A DNA stretch of 64,000 nucleotides from Anaerotruncus massiliensis (ex Togo et al. 2026). GTDB lineage: Bacteria > Bacillota > Clostridia > Oscillospirales > Ruminococcaceae. Of this stretch, positions 1 to 9,269 are shown one piece after another; the stretch's first letter is position 1, and every line of letters begins with the position of its first letter. Location: assembly GCF_900199635.1 (NCBI RefSeq), contig NZ_LT962687.1:94501-158500 (forward strand). The letters run 5' to 3'. The notes beneath the pieces are model-generated. The model searched no databases. It was given only the letters and a program-made list of their open reading frames with translations, and was not told the origin of the DNA. The position numbers and the translations under genes were made by a program.

Positions 1-147
1 CTCAAGGAGCAGCTGATCTTCCCCGAGATCGACTACGACAAGATCGACAAGGTCCGGGGCATGGACATCTGCTTTGTCACCACTGCGAAAACCGACGAGG
101 AGTCCCGCGAGCTCTTGACGCTCATGGGCGCCCCATTTGCGAAGTAA
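1..147 (+). CDS. rplE: 50S ribosomal protein L5, C-terminal end (partial)
   Basis: Only the last 48 codons are present; the gene runs in from the left. The reading frame contains the L5 tail ([19 protein letters not shown], then a [12 protein letters not shown] ending), a well conserved part of the protein. L5 binds 5S rRNA in the central protuberance of the large subunit. It sits 12 bases before rpsN, the standard order of the spc operon, which supports the call. Confidence 0.93.
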   Translation, partial: LKEQLIFPEIDYDKIDKVRGMDICFVTTAKTDEESRELLTLMGAPFAK

Positions 148-159
148 GGAGGGAAAACT

Positions 160-345
160 GTGGCAAAAACATCGATGAAGATCAAGCAGAGCCGCCCGGC
201 GAAGTTCTCCACCAGGGAATACACCCGGTGCAAGATCTGCGGCAGGCCGCACGCTTACCTTCGCAAATTCGGAGTCTGCCGTATTTGTTTCAGGGAACTG
301 GCGTACAAAGGGCAGATCCCCGGCGTCAGGAAGGCAAGCTGGTAA
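160..345 (+). CDS. rpsN: 30S ribosomal protein S14, zinc-binding type
   Basis: 61 residues, the short zinc form of S14 (type Z). Cysteines at residues 24, 27, 40 and 43 form two CxxC pairs that hold the zinc. S14 is part of the small-subunit head. The start is GTG at 160, preceded by AAGGAGGG at 147-154; no ATG offers the full N-terminus. Lies between rplE and rpsH as in Firmicutes. A zinc-independent paralogue used under zinc starvation, common in related species, is not in this window. Confidence 0.97.
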   Translation: MAKTSMKIKQSRPAKFSTREYTRCKICGRPHAYLRKFGVCRICFRELAYKGQIPGVRKASW

Positions 346-378
346 AACAAAGCTGAGCGAATAAAGGAGGTTGACGGC

Positions 379-777
379 ATGCATATCACCGATACGATCG
401 CTGACATGCTGACCCGTATCAGAAATGCGAACAGTGCAAAACATGATACGGTCGATATTCCTGCTTCCAACATGAAGAAAGCAATTGCTCAGATTTTGTT
501 GGATGAAGGATATATAAAGAGCTTCACCGTCGTCGAGGACGGCAAACAGGGCACCATCCGCGTTGTCCTGAAATACGGGCAGGGCAAGACCCCGGTCATC
601 CAGGGCCTTCGCAGGGTTTCCAAACCCGGCCTGCGCATCTACACCAGCTGTGAGGATATGCCCCGCGTGATGAAGGGACTCGGCGTTGCCATCCTGTCCA
701 CCAACAAGGGCGTTATGACCGACAGGCAGGCTCGCAAAGAGAATGTCGGCGGCGAAGTCCTCGCGTTCATTTGGTAA
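379..777 (+). CDS. rpsH: 30S ribosomal protein S8
   Basis: 132 residues, the usual bacterial length. Begins with the conserved [15 protein letters not shown] block and ends with the typical GGEVLAFIW tail. S8 binds the central domain of 16S rRNA and, in many bacteria, the spc-operon mRNA as a feedback repressor; no autoregulatory site was resolved here. The ATG follows AAGGAGG at 364-370. Confidence 0.98.
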   Translation: MHITDTIADMLTRIRNANSAKHDTVDIPASNMKKAIAQILLDEGYIKSFTVVEDGKQGTIRVVLKYGQGKTPVIQGLRRVSKPGLRIYTSCEDMPRVMKGLGVAILSTNKGVMTDRQARKENVGGEVLAFIW

Positions 778-792
778 GGGGGGTGCGGTGAA

Positions 793-1338
793 ATGAGTCG
801 AATCGGAAGAAAACCCATCACCGTGCCCGCGGGCGTCGACGTCAAAATCGACGGCAGCACGGTAACCGTCAAGGGCCCCAAGGGCACCCTGACCCAGACC
901 TTCCGCCCCGAGATGGGCATCAAGCAGGAAGGCAGCGAGATCCTCGTGACCCGCCCCAACGACGAGAAGGAGATGCGCAGCCTGCACGGGCTGACCCGCA
1001 CCCTGGTCGCCAACATGGTGCAGGGCGTCACCGAGGAGTTCAAGAAGGAACTCGAGATCAACGGCGTCGGCTACCGCGCGGCCAAGCAGGGCAAACAGCT
1101 CGTCATGACCCTCGGCTACAGCCACCAGGTCTTCATGGAGGACAACGCCGACATCACGATCGACGTCCCCGCGCCCAACAAGATCATCATCCACGGCCCC
1201 GACAAGCAGAAGGTCGGCCAGTTCGCGGCGGAAGTCCGCGAGAAGCGCCCGCCCGAGCCGTATAAGGGCAAGGGGATCAAGTATATCGACGAAGTGATCA
1301 TCCGCAAGGAAGGCAAAGCGGGCAAGGGCAAGAAGTAA
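793..1338 (+). CDS. rplF: 50S ribosomal protein L6
   Basis: 181 residues, close to the family norm of about 178. Starts [15 protein letters not shown] and contains the C-terminal motif [27 protein letters not shown] region typical of L6, near the sarcin-ricin loop. Separated from rpsH by 15 bases that carry the ribosome-binding site (GGGGGGTG). Lysine-rich C-terminus is normal. Confidence 0.98.
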   Translation: MSRIGRKPITVPAGVDVKIDGSTVTVKGPKGTLTQTFRPEMGIKQEGSEILVTRPNDEKEMRSLHGLTRTLVANMVQGVTEEFKKELEINGVGYRAAKQGKQLVMTLGYSHQVFMEDNADITIDVPAPNKIIIHGPDKQKVGQFAAEVREKRPPEPYKGKGIKYIDEVIIRKEGKAGKGKK

Positions 1339-1352
1339 AGGAGTGAAGTAAC

Positions 1353-1712
1353 ATGGTAACGAAGCCTGACAAGAATGTCGCCAGACTCAAACGGCACAGC
1401 AGGGTCAGGGCGAAGATCAGCGGCACGCCTGGCTGCCCTCGTCTTGATGTCTTCCGCTCCGCCAAACACATCTATGCCCAGATCATCGACGATGAAAACG
1501 GCGTGACGCTGTGCGCGGCGTCCTCGCTGGACAAGGATTTCGAGGGCAACGGCGGCAACAAGGAAGCGGCCAAGAAGGTCGGCGAAGCGATTGCGAAGAA
1601 AGCGGCCGACAAGGGCATCAGCGAAGTGGTGTTCGACCGCGGCGGCTATATCTACCACGGGCGCGTCAAGGAGCTGGCGGAAGCGGCCCGTGAAGGCGGC
1701 CTCAAATTCTAA
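1353..1712 (+). CDS. rplR: 50S ribosomal protein L18
   Basis: 119 residues, standard length. L18 carries 5S rRNA with L5 into the central protuberance. The basic N-terminus ([15 protein letters not shown]), the central [13 protein letters not shown] stretch and the C-terminal [22 protein letters not shown]-type ending are diagnostic. ATG follows AAGGAGTGAAG. Order rplF-rplR-rpsE is the canonical one. Confidence 0.98.
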   Translation: MVTKPDKNVARLKRHSRVRAKISGTPGCPRLDVFRSAKHIYAQIIDDENGVTLCAASSLDKDFEGNGGNKEAAKKVGEAIAKKAADKGISEVVFDRGGYIYHGRVKELAEAAREGGLKF

Positions 1713-1728
1713 AGAAGGAGGGATACTT

Positions 1729-2232
1729 TTGGCTCAGTTTAATGCGAACAACAATGACGAGCTCAAGGAGCGCGTCGTAGCGATTAACCGCGTTTCCAAA
1801 ACGGTGAAAGGCGGACGCATCTTCAAGTTCGCGGCCCTCGTGGTTGTCGGCGACGGCAACGGCACGGTCGGCTTCGGGCTTGGTAAAGCGGGCGAGGTAC
1901 CCGACGCCATCCGCAAGGGTATTGAGGACGCGAAAAAACACCTTCACAAGATCTCCCTCAAGGGAACGACCATCCCCCACGAGGCGATCGGCGTTTACGG
2001 CGCGGGACGCGTGCTGATGAAACCGGCCCCGGAAGGAACCGGCGTCATCGCGGGCGGCCCCGTCCGTGCGGTGATGGAGACCGCGGGCATCAAGGACATC
2101 CGTACCAAGTGCCTGCGTTCCAACAACCCCTGCAACGTCGTTTCGGCGACCATCCAGGGGCTGTGCTCCCTGCGTGACGCGGAGCAGGTCGCGGCCATCC
2201 GCGGCAAATCCGTGAAGGATATTATTGGATAA
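1729..2232 (+). CDS. rpsE: 30S ribosomal protein S5
   Basis: 167 residues with the double-stranded RNA-binding S5 N-domain ([19 protein letters not shown]) and the C-terminal S5 domain. The frame is open further upstream inside rplR, but the start is TTG at 1729: it follows GAAGGAGGG at 1714-1722 with normal spacing and gives the expected N-terminus. S5 acts in decoding accuracy and mRNA unwinding. TTG use is a minor oddity shared with infA in this operon. Confidence 0.96.
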   Translation: MAQFNANNNDELKERVVAINRVSKTVKGGRIFKFAALVVVGDGNGTVGFGLGKAGEVPDAIRKGIEDAKKHLHKISLKGTTIPHEAIGVYGAGRVLMKPAPEGTGVIAGGPVRAVMETAGIKDIRTKCLRSNNPCNVVSATIQGLCSLRDAEQVAAIRGKSVKDIIG

Positions 2233-2245
2233 GGAGGAAGGCGTT

Positions 2246-2422
2246 ATGGCGCTTACCATCAAGCTCGTTAAGAGCCTCGTCGGCAGAAAAGACGACCAGA
2301 TTGCCACCGCCGAATCCTTGGGACTGCGCAGGATCGGCGATACCACCACCCAGCCCGACAACGACGCGACGAAGGGCAAGATCACGAAAATTTCCCACCT
2401 CATTGAGGTCACCAACGCATAA
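2246..2422 (+). CDS. rpmD: 50S ribosomal protein L30
   Basis: 58 residues, typical for bacterial L30. The motif [21 protein letters not shown] is characteristic. The ATG at 2246 is preceded by AAGGAGGAAGG; an in-frame start seven codons upstream would lie inside the rpsE stop and is less likely. Sits between rpsE and rplO as expected. Confidence 0.97.
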   Translation: MALTIKLVKSLVGRKDDQIATAESLGLRRIGDTTTQPDNDATKGKITKISHLIEVTNA

Positions 2423-2442
2423 AGCAAGGAGGTGCAGGTCAA

Positions 2443-2880
2443 ATGAAATTGCATGAACTTTCCCCCGTGCCGGGTTCGAACAAGGACGTGTTCCGCAAGG
2501 GCCGCGGCCACGGTTCCGGCAACGGAAAGACGGCGGGCAAGGGCCACAAAGGCCAGAAGGCCCGTTCCGGCGCCAAACAGCCCGGATTTGAGGGCGGCCA
2601 GATGCCGCTGGCGCGGCGTGTTCCGAAGCGCGGCTTCGTGAACATCTTCGCCACCCATTACGCCACGGTCAACGTTTCCGATCTCGAGAAATTCGAGGAT
2701 GGCGCGGTCGTGGACGCCCAGGCGCTCCTCGACGCTGGTATCCTCAAAAAGACCCTTGACGGCGTCAAAGTCCTCGGCAACGGCGAGATCACCAAGAAGC
2801 TCACCGTCAACTGCGCGGCTTTTTCAGCGTCTGCCAAGGAAAAGATTGAGAAAGCAGGCGGGAAGGCTGAGGTGAAGTAA
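2443..2880 (+). CDS. rplO: 50S ribosomal protein L15
   Basis: 145 residues, standard. Glycine/arginine/lysine-rich N-terminal extension ([19 protein letters not shown]) that threads into the rRNA, followed by the globular L15 domain. The gene ends one base before secY starts, so the secY ribosome-binding site (GAGGTG) is inside the rplO end, implying translational coupling. Confidence 0.98.
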   Translation: MKLHELSPVPGSNKDVFRKGRGHGSGNGKTAGKGHKGQKARSGAKQPGFEGGQMPLARRVPKRGFVNIFATHYATVNVSDLEKFEDGAVVDAQALLDAGILKKTLDGVKVLGNGEITKKLTVNCAAFSASAKEKIEKAGGKAEVK

Positions 2881-2881
2881 A

Positions 2882-4186
2882 ATGTTCCAGACGTTAAAAA
2901 ACGCGTGGCACATTGCGGACCTGAGGAAAAAGATCCTCTACACCTTGATGATCCTGGTGCTCTTCCGGCTCGGCACGGCCGTCCCGGTGCCCTTCCTTGA
3001 CGCGCAGGTTCTCCAGCAGATGCTCCAGAACCCCGCCAACGCGGGCAACCTGCTCGGCTATCTCGACATCCTCTCGGGCGGCGCGTTCGCCAGGGCGACC
3101 ATCTTCGCGCTGTCCATCACCCCGTATATCACCTCTTCGATCGTCATCCAGCTGCTCACCGTGGCCATCCCGGCCCTCGAGCGCATGGCGAAGGAGGGCG
3201 AGGACGGGCGCAGAAAGATCAACAAGATCACCCGTTACGTCACCGTCGCGCTCGCGCTTCTGCAGGCATGGGCCTACTACACCCTGCTGCGCAACCAGAG
3301 CGGCGCCGTGATGTACCGCAGCGGCTTCGCGGGAATCTTCTCCGCGATCGTCATCATCGCGGCCTTCATGGGCGGCGCGATGCTGATCGTCTACCTGGGC
3401 GAGCGCATCGACGAGCACGGCATCGGCAACGGCATCTCGATGATCCTGTTCGCCGGCATCGTTTCCCGCGGCCCGGCGGCGATCCAGAAGCTCTGGATCT
3501 ACCTGCAGATGGGCTCCGAGCAGCCGATGTACTACTTCACCGTTCCGCTCATTGTGGTGCTCTTCCTCGCGCTGATCGTGGTGATTATCATCATGACCAA
3601 CGCCGAGCGGCGCATCCCGGTGCAGTACGCCAAAAAGGTCGTAGGCCGCAAGATGTACGGCGGACAGTCGACCTTCATCCCCATTAAAGTGAACATGTCG
3701 GGCGTTCTGCCGATCATCTTCGCCTCCTCGCTGCTGGCGATCCCGGGCACCATCAAGGCGTTCGTGGCCCCCAACGGCACCGGCTTCTGGGCGAACTTCC
3801 TCGGCGCGTTCAACTACAACACCCCGCTCTACGCGGTGCTCTACTTTATCCTGATCCTCGCGTTCAACTACTTCTACGTGGCGATTCAGTATAACCCGAT
3901 CGAGATGTCCAACAACCTCAGGAACAACTCGGGCACCATCCCCGGCATCCGTCCGGGCCGTCCGACCTCCGACTTCATCGCGCGGATCATCTCCAAGATC
4001 ACGCTGGTCGGCGGTATCTTCCTGGCGCTCGTGGCCGTCCTGCCGATCGGCATCGGCGGTATCACCAAGATGAACATCGCGCTCGGCGGAACTTCGATCA
4101 TCATCGTCGTGGGCGTGGCGCTCGACACCTTCCGGCAGCTGGAAAGCCAGATGATGATGCGCCACTACAAGGGCTTCTTAGAGTAA
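2882..4186 (+). CDS. secY: Protein translocase subunit SecY
   Basis: 434 residues with ten hydrophobic membrane segments, the usual SecY topology. Forms the protein-conducting channel with SecE and SecG in the cytoplasmic membrane. Visible landmarks are the plug region after the first segment (GNLLGYLDILSGGAFARATIF), cytoplasmic loop 4 with NAERRIPVQYAKKVVGRKMYG and loop 5 with NPIEMSNNLRNNSGTIPGIRPGR cut into shorter blocks. Position after rplO is universal in the spc operon. It would export the secreted surface proteins found later in this window. Confidence 0.98.
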   Translation: MFQTLKNAWHIADLRKKILYTLMILVLFRLGTAVPVPFLDAQVLQQMLQNPANAGNLLGYLDILSGGAFARATIFALSITPYITSSIVIQLLTVAIPALERMAKEGEDGRRKINKITRYVTVALALLQAWAYYTLLRNQSGAVMYRSGFAGIFSAIVIIAAFMGGAMLIVYLGERIDEHGIGNGISMILFAGIVSRGPAAIQKLWIYLQMGSEQPMYYFTVPLIVVLFLALIVVIIIMTNAERRIPVQYAKKVVGRKMYGGQSTFIPIKVNMSGVLPIIFASSLLAIPGTIKAFVAPNGTGFWANFLGAFNYNTPLYAVLYFILILAFNYFYVAIQYNPIEMSNNLRNNSGTIPGIRPGRPTSDFIARIISKITLVGGIFLALVAVLPIGIGGITKMNIALGGTSIIIVVGVALDTFRQLESQMMMRHYKGFLE

Positions 4187-4199
4187 AGGAGATGTCGTT

Positions 4200-4832
4200 A
4201 TGAAACTGATACTCCTCGGCGCTCCCGGCGCCGGCAAAGGCACCCAGGCGGAAGTCATCTGTGAAAAGCTGGGAATCCCGGCCATCAGCACGGGCAACAT
4301 CATCCGTGAGGCGCTCAAGAACGGGACCGAGATGGGTCTGCGCGCGAAATCCTATATGGAGAGCGGCGCGCTGGTGCCCGACGAGGTCGTGATCGGCATC
4401 ATCAAGGAGCGGCTCCAGCAGGACGACTGCAAAAACGGGTTCATCCTCGACGGATTCCCGCGCACCGTCCCGCAGGCCGCCGCGCTTGACGAGATGGGCG
4501 TCGAGATCGACAGGGTCATCGACATCGAGGTCGCCGACGAGGCGATCGAACGGCGGCTTTCCGGCCGCAGGGTCTGCGAGAGCTGCGGCGCCAGCTACCA
4601 TGTCGACTACAAGCCTTCCAAGGTGGAGGGCGTGTGCGACAAGGACGGCGGGAAGCTGATCATCCGCAAGGACGACCAGCCCGAGACCGTGCGCGGCCGC
4701 CTGGCCACCTACCACGAGCAGACCGAGCCCCTCAAGGAGTTCTACCAGAAGAAGGGCAAGCTCCGCATCGTGGAAGGCCAGGAAGAAGTTGCGGACACCA
4801 CGAAACTGACGCTTGCCGCGCTGGAGGCTTAA
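4200..4832 (+). CDS. adk: Adenylate kinase, zinc-lid type
   Basis: 210 residues. Catalyses ATP + AMP to 2 ADP. Walker A is GAPGAGKGTQ at residues 7-16. The LID holds the Gram-positive zinc site: CxxC at ESCGAS then CxxD in VCDKDGG, so the fourth ligand is Asp as in Bacillus. DGFPRT follows the NMP-binding part. The ATG at 4200 follows AAGGAGATG. Lies between secY and map, the normal place in Firmicutes. Confidence 0.98.
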   Translation: MKLILLGAPGAGKGTQAEVICEKLGIPAISTGNIIREALKNGTEMGLRAKSYMESGALVPDEVVIGIIKERLQQDDCKNGFILDGFPRTVPQAAALDEMGVEIDRVIDIEVADEAIERRLSGRRVCESCGASYHVDYKPSKVEGVCDKDGGKLIIRKDDQPETVRGRLATYHEQTEPLKEFYQKKGKLRIVEGQEEVADTTKLTLAALEA

Positions 4833-4834
4833 GT

Positions 4835-5581
4835 ATGGTCGTGCTGAAAACGTCGAAGGAGCTTGCGAAGATGAAACGCGCCGGCTCCATCTCAGCACAG
4901 GCGTTGCAGGTGGGGGGCGCGGCGGTCAGACCCGGCGTTACGACGGGCGAGATCGACCGGGCCGTCAGAAGTTTCATTCAATCCAAAGGCGCCATCCCCT
5001 CGTTTTTAGGGTATGGTGGTTTTCCGGGCAGCGCGTGCGTGTCGGTGAATGACGAGATCATCCACGGCATCCCCGGGGGACGCGTCATCCAGGAGGGCGA
5101 CATTGTGAGCATCGACGTGGGAGCCATCGTTGACGGCTACCACGGGGACAACGCGGCGACCTTCGCCGCGGGCAGGGTGAGCGATGCGGCCCAGAAGCTG
5201 ATGGACGCGACAAGAGAGAGCCTGCTGGCGGCGATCGCGGTTGCAAAACCGGGCGCGCGGCTGGGGGACATCGGGTACGCGGTGCAGTCGTACGTGGAGG
5301 CGCTCGGTTACGGCGTCGTGCGCGAGTATGTCGGGCACGGGATCGGGACCGAGATGCATGAGGAACCGGAGGTGCCCAACTACGGGCGCCCCGGCCACGG
5401 CGTGCGGCTGGTCCCCGGCATGGTCATCGCCATCGAGCCGATGATCACCGAGGGCTCACCCGCGCTGCACGTGCTGGACAACGACTGGACGGTCGTGACC
5501 AACGACCATAAGCTCGCCGCGCATTTCGAGCATACCGTCGCGATCACCGAGAGCGGCCCGGTCATCCTGACTCTGCCTTGA
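4835..5581 (+). CDS. map: Methionine aminopeptidase, type I
   Basis: 248 residues, typical of short type Ia enzymes. Removes the N-terminal Met from nascent proteins. Metal ligands of the pita-bread fold are recognisable: Asp in SIDVGAIVDGYHGDNA (two), His in YVGHGIGTEMHEEP, Glu in AIEPMI and a last Glu near the end. The frame is open upstream inside adk; the ATG at 4835, two bases after the adk stop, gives the conserved MVVLKTSKELAKMKRAG start. Close packing with adk suggests translational coupling. Confidence 0.97.
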   Translation: MVVLKTSKELAKMKRAGSISAQALQVGGAAVRPGVTTGEIDRAVRSFIQSKGAIPSFLGYGGFPGSACVSVNDEIIHGIPGGRVIQEGDIVSIDVGAIVDGYHGDNAATFAAGRVSDAAQKLMDATRESLLAAIAVAKPGARLGDIGYAVQSYVEALGYGVVREYVGHGIGTEMHEEPEVPNYGRPGHGVRLVPGMVIAIEPMITEGSPALHVLDNDWTVVTNDHKLAAHFEHTVAITESGPVILTLP

Positions 5582-5595
5582 GCGGGAGGTGCGGG

Positions 5596-5865
5596 ATGCC
5601 GGTCGAAAGGGGTCGCGTGGTGTGCTCGAAGGCGGGGCACGACGCGGGAGGCTACTTTGTGGCCCTCGCGGAGGAAGAGGGGCGGGTCCTGCTCTGCGAC
5701 GGCGGACGCAGGCCGCTGGAAGCCCCAAAGCGTAAGAGCGTCAAACACATCCGGAAAACCAACACGGTGCTCGACCTTTCGGGCATCGACACCAATCGAA
5801 AGCTGCGCAGGGCGCTTGCCGCCCTCCGGCGGGAATCAGACGAGGGAGGAAATCAGCTTGTCTAA
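5596..5865 (+). CDS. KOW-domain RNA-binding protein (L14e-like)
   Basis: 89 residues. The N-terminal part ([20 protein letters not shown]) matches the KOW fold of the ribosomal L14e/L6e/L27e-like family that many Clostridia encode between map and infA; the C-terminal part is basic. Start chosen at ATG 5596 because GGGAGGT lies at 5584-5590; a TTG at 5578 would overlap map. Probably a small rRNA-binding accessory protein, but its exact job is not established. Its stop overlaps the infA start by 8 bases. Confidence 0.85.
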   Translation: MPVERGRVVCSKAGHDAGGYFVALAEEEGRVLLCDGGRRPLEAPKRKSVKHIRKTNTVLDLSGIDTNRKLRRALAALRRESDEGGNQLV

Positions 5866-6076
5866 GGAAGATGTCATCGAAATTGAGGGCGTCGTCGTGG
5901 AGAGCCTGCCCAACGCACAGTTCCGCGTGGAGCTGCCCAACGGGCATCAGCTTTTGGCGCACATTTCCGGCAAACTGCGGATGAACTTCATCCGCATCCT
6001 GCCGGGAGACAAGGTCACGCTGGAGATGTCTCCGTACGACCTGACCAAGGGGCGCATCACGTGGCGTTCCAAATAG
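5858..6076 (+). CDS. infA: Translation initiation factor IF-1
   Basis: 72 residues, the standard IF-1 length, an S1/OB-fold protein that occupies the ribosomal A site during initiation. Core motifs are [38 protein letters not shown] and the [13 protein letters not shown] ending. The start is TTG at 5858, after GAGGGAGGAAA at 5843-5852; the longer open frame upstream is inside the KOW gene. Overlap with that gene suggests coupled translation. Confidence 0.97.
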   Translation: MSKEDVIEIEGVVVESLPNAQFRVELPNGHQLLAHISGKLRMNFIRILPGDKVTLEMSPYDLTKGRITWRSK

Positions 6077-6114
6077 CAGATACCGTTTTTACCGATTGAA
6101 GGAGGTAGTTTCGC

Positions 6115-6228
6115 ATGAAAGTCAGACCTTCCGTGAAACCGATTTGCGAAAAATGCAAGATCATCAAGCGCAAGGGCCGCATCATGGTAATATGCCAAAA
6201 CCCCAAGCACAAACAGCGTCAGGGCTAA
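6115..6228 (+). CDS. rpmJ: 50S ribosomal protein L36
   Basis: 37 residues, the full size of L36. Zinc ribbon ligands at Cys11, Cys14, Cys27 and His32. Sequence [20 protein letters not shown] is diagnostic. ATG follows GAAGGAGGT at 6098-6106. Sits between infA and rpsM as in most bacteria. Confidence 0.97.
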   Translation: MKVRPSVKPICEKCKIIKRKGRIMVICQNPKHKQRQG

Positions 6229-6263
6229 AGTGCAGACCAGAATAATGGAGGTGCAAGAACAGT

Positions 6264-6632
6264 ATGGCTCGTATAGCTGGCGTTGACCTGCCGAGAGACA
6301 AGCGGGTCGAGATCGGGCTGACCTATATCTTCGGGATCGGCCGCAAAACCGCACAGCAGATCCTCGAGTCCACCGGAGTGAACCCGGACATCCGTGTCAA
6401 GGACCTTACGGAGGACGACGTTTCCAAACTGCGTGAGTATATCGACCACAACGTGCAGGTGGAGGGCGACCTTCGCCGTGAGACGGCGCTGAATATCAAG
6501 CGCCTGGTTGAGATCGGCTGCTACCGCGGCGTGCGTCACCGCAAAGGGCTTCCCGTCCGCGGACAGCGCACCAAGACCAACGCGCGCACCCGCAAGGGAC
6601 CCAAGAAGACAATCGCCAACAAGAAGAAATAA
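6264..6632 (+). CDS. rpsM: 30S ribosomal protein S13
   Basis: 122 residues, standard. Helix-two-turn-helix part near [14 protein letters not shown] and the C-terminal [15 protein letters not shown] tail that reaches towards the P-site tRNA. S13 forms intersubunit bridges with L5. Preceded by GGAGGTG. Opens the alpha-operon part of the cluster. Confidence 0.98.
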   Translation: MARIAGVDLPRDKRVEIGLTYIFGIGRKTAQQILESTGVNPDIRVKDLTEDDVSKLREYIDHNVQVEGDLRRETALNIKRLVEIGCYRGVRHRKGLPVRGQRTKTNARTRKGPKKTIANKKK

Positions 6633-6651
6633 TCAGGGAGGGATATAGACG

Positions 6652-7053
6652 ATGGCAAAGGTTGCCGCTAAAAAGACCGCCACTCGCAGGCGTCGGGAAC
6701 GCAAGAACATCGAGCGTGGCGCCGCACATATCCAGTCCACCTTTAACAACACGATCGTGACGATCACCGACACCCAGGGCAACGCCCTTTCGTGGGCCTC
6801 GGCCGGCGGGCTCGGCTTCCGCGGTTCCCGCAAGAGCACCCCGTTTGCCGCGCAGACCGCTGCGGAAGTCGCCGCGAAAGCTGCGATGGAGCACGGACTC
6901 AAGACGGTCGAAGTGTTTGTAAAGGGCCCGGGCTCGGGCCGTGAGGCTGCCATCCGCGCGCTGCAGGCGGCGGGACTCGAGGTCAACATGATCAAGGACG
7001 TCACCCCGATTCCGCACAACGGATGCCGCCCGCCCAAGAGAAGGCGCGTATAA
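6652..7053 (+). CDS. rpsK: 30S ribosomal protein S11
   Basis: 133 residues. Conserved blocks [37 protein letters not shown] and the C-terminal [19 protein letters not shown]11 shapes the platform of the small subunit. Preceded by GGGAGGG and 19 bases after rpsM. Confidence 0.98.
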   Translation: MAKVAAKKTATRRRRERKNIERGAAHIQSTFNNTIVTITDTQGNALSWASAGGLGFRGSRKSTPFAAQTAAEVAAKAAMEHGLKTVEVFVKGPGSGREAAIRALQAAGLEVNMIKDVTPIPHNGCRPPKRRRV

Positions 7054-7094
7054 GCAGCGGCTCATAGCCGCCAACCAATCAGGAGGTGCAATTT

Positions 7095-7715
7095 ATGGCA
7101 AGATATACCGGCGCTGTATGCAGGCTCTGCCGCCGCGAGAACAAGAAGCTGTTCCTCAAGGGCGAGCGTTGCTACACCGATAAGTGCGCCGTCACCCGCA
7201 GGGCCACCGTCCCCGGGCAGCACGGCAAAGCGCGCACCAGAAAGGCTTCCGAATATGGAGTCCAGCTGCGCGCCAAACAGCAGGCCAGGCGTTACTACGG
7301 CATCCTGGAAAGCCAGTTCGCCAAGTACTTTGATATGGCCGCCGCGAAACCCGGCGTCACGGGCGAGAATCTGCTGCGCATCTGCGAGAGCAGGCTCGAC
7401 AACGTGGTCTACCGCCTCGGTTTCGCTTCCTCCCGCAAGGAGGCCCGCCAGCTCGTCCGCCACGGCCACTTCACCGTGAACGGCAAGAAGGCCAACATCC
7501 CCTCCATCCTGCTCAAGGCCGGCGACACCGTTGCCGTCAAGTCCAAGAGCGACAAGCTCAAGGGCGTGGTGGAAGCGTTTGGCTCCCGTCCCGTTCCCAA
7601 GTGGCTCGACTGCGACAAGACCAATATGACCGGACGCGTCATCGAGCTCCCGAACCGTGAGGACATCGACCTGGATGTTGAAGAGCATCTCATCGTCGAG
7701 TTGTACAGCAAATAA
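7095..7715 (+). CDS. rpsD: 30S ribosomal protein S4
   Basis: 206 residues with an S4 RNA-binding domain around residues 95-155 ([21 protein letters not shown]). The N-terminus has Cys-rich [12 protein letters not shown] and CYTDKCA, the zinc-type version. ATG at 7095 follows AGGAGGTG at 7081-7088; a GTG three codons upstream is inside that ribosome-binding site. Here rpsD stays in the alpha operon, as in many Clostridia. Confidence 0.97.
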   Translation: MARYTGAVCRLCRRENKKLFLKGERCYTDKCAVTRRATVPGQHGKARTRKASEYGVQLRAKQQARRYYGILESQFAKYFDMAAAKPGVTGENLLRICESRLDNVVYRLGFASSRKEARQLVRHGHFTVNGKKANIPSILLKAGDTVAVKSKSDKLKGVVEAFGSRPVPKWLDCDKTNMTGRVIELPNREDIDLDVEEHLIVELYSK

Positions 7716-7769
7716 TCCGGCTGCGTGAATCACGCGCCAAGCATGGTTGCAGGGAAACGAGAATGACCA

Positions 7770-7787
7770 GGCGGGAATGCTCCCGCC
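7770..7787 (+). other. Intercistronic hairpin before rpoA
   Basis: GGCGGGA / TCCCGCC with an ATGC loop in the 90-base gap between rpsD and rpoA. There is no T-run, so it is not a simple terminator. It may be an RNA-processing or autoregulatory structure; function is inferred only from position. Confidence 0.4.
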
Positions 7788-7805
7788 GCAGAAGGAGGGT
7801 CCATA

Positions 7806-8765
7806 ATGGTCAAGATCATAGAGCCCAAGATAGAAACGGTCGAGCTCAAATCTGACGGCAGTTACGGCAAATTTGTTGCGGAACCGTTGGACAGGGGATT
7901 TGGTACAACGCTCGGCAACTCGCTGCGCCGCGTGCTGCTTTCCTCTCTTCCTGGTGTTGCGGTCATCTCTGTGAAGATCGACGGAATACAACACGAATTC
8001 TCGACAATCCCGGGCGTAAAAGAAGATGTAACCGAGATCATCCTCAATATCAAGGGCCTCACCGCAAAGCTCTATTGCGACGAGCCCAAGACGGTGAGGA
8101 TCGATGCGCAGGGTGAATGTGAAGTGACTGCGGGCAGCATCGAGTGCGACAGCGAGGTCGAGATCCTCGACCCGAGCATGCATATCGCGACGCTCGACGC
8201 CGGCGCGAAGCTCTCCATGGAGATCACGCTCAAGAAGGGCCAGGGATACGTCTCGGCCGAGCGCAACAAGCACACCGAGCTGGAAAAAGCCCCGGTGGGC
8301 ACCATCGCCGTGGACAGCATCTATACCCCCGTGCTCAAGGTCAACTACACGGTGGAAAACACCCGCGTGGAACAGATAACCGACTACGATAAATTAACGC
8401 TGGAAGTCTGGACGGACGGCACCATCTCCGCGAAGGAGGCGGTCAGTCTGGCGGCCAAGATCCTCAATAGGCAACTCAATCATTTCGTCGATCTTTCCGA
8501 CGAGGTGAGTGCGACCGAGATCATGGACAAGAAAGAGGATACCGGCAAGGATAAACTCCTTGAGATGACCATTGAAGAGCTTGACTTATCTGTTCGCGCG
8601 TTCAACTGTCTGAAGAGGGCCGGCGTCAACACCGTGGCAGACCTCATCAACAAGTCCCCCGACGAGATGATGAAGGTCCGGAACCTCGGCAAAAAATCGC
8701 TGGAAGAGGTCATCTGGAAGTTACAGTCACTGGGATTCGACCTTTCTAAGGACGACGACAACTGA
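7806..8765 (+). CDS. rpoA: DNA-directed RNA polymerase subunit alpha
   Basis: 319 residues, normal for Firmicutes. N-terminal dimerisation/assembly domain ([20 protein letters not shown]) to about residue 230, an acidic linker, then the C-terminal domain with two helix-hairpin-helix motifs ([30 protein letters not shown]) that contacts UP elements and activators. ATG preceded by AGAAGGAGGG. Between rpsD and rplQ as usual. Confidence 0.98.
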   Translation: MVKIIEPKIETVELKSDGSYGKFVAEPLDRGFGTTLGNSLRRVLLSSLPGVAVISVKIDGIQHEFSTIPGVKEDVTEIILNIKGLTAKLYCDEPKTVRIDAQGECEVTAGSIECDSEVEILDPSMHIATLDAGAKLSMEITLKKGQGYVSAERNKHTELEKAPVGTIAVDSIYTPVLKVNYTVENTRVEQITDYDKLTLEVWTDGTISAKEAVSLAAKILNRQLNHFVDLSDEVSATEIMDKKEDTGKDKLLEMTIEELDLSVRAFNCLKRAGVNTVADLINKSPDEMMKVRNLGKKSLEEVIWKLQSLGFDLSKDDDN

Positions 8766-8851
8766 ATTTACCGGCCGCGCCCCGCGGCCCAACCCCGTCC
8801 GGGCTGTTAACGGGCGGGAATCTCAAAGCATTGGGTAAGGAGTGAAACAGA

Positions 8852-9193
8852 ATGCCAGGAACCAGGAAACTCGGCCGGTCTTCCAGCCACAGAATGGCGA
8901 TGCTCAGGGCGATGGTTACCTTCCTGCTGGAAAACGGCAAGATCGAAACCACCGTCACCCGGGCCAAGGAAGTCCGCGCGATGACCGAGAAGATGATTAC
9001 AACGGCGAAAACCAACGATCTCCACTCCAAGCGTCAGGTGCTCTCCTTTGTCACAAAGGAGGACGTTGCGAAGAAGCTCTTCGACGAGATCGCCCCGAAG
9101 TACAAAGAGACCAAGGGCGGCTATACCAGGATCGTCAAGATCGGACCTCGCCGCGGTGACGCCGCAGAGATGGCTATCATCGAGCTCGTTTGA
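8852..9193 (+). CDS. rplQ: 50S ribosomal protein L17
   Basis: 113 residues, standard length. Starts [19 protein letters not shown] and ends in [21 protein letters not shown]17 lines the exit-tunnel side of the large subunit. Last gene of the ribosomal superoperon, directly followed by a terminator. Confidence 0.98.
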   Translation: MPGTRKLGRSSSHRMAMLRAMVTFLLENGKIETTVTRAKEVRAMTEKMITTAKTNDLHSKRQVLSFVTKEDVAKKLFDEIAPKYKETKGGYTRIVKIGPRRGDAAEMAIIELV

Positions 9194-9201
9194 TTTATTT
9201 A

Positions 9202-9236
9202 AAAGAGGGACCGCACACCGTGCGGTCCCTCTTTTT
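9202..9236 (+). terminator. Rho-independent terminator of the ribosomal superoperon
   Basis: Perfect GC-rich stem GAGGGACCGCA / TGCGGTCCCTC with a CACCG loop followed by a T-run, nine bases after the rplQ stop. No further gene follows in the same direction for several kilobases. Confidence 0.95.
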
Positions 9237-9269
9237 ATCTTCCCCGGGGTTGGCCCTAGGCGGCGGGTT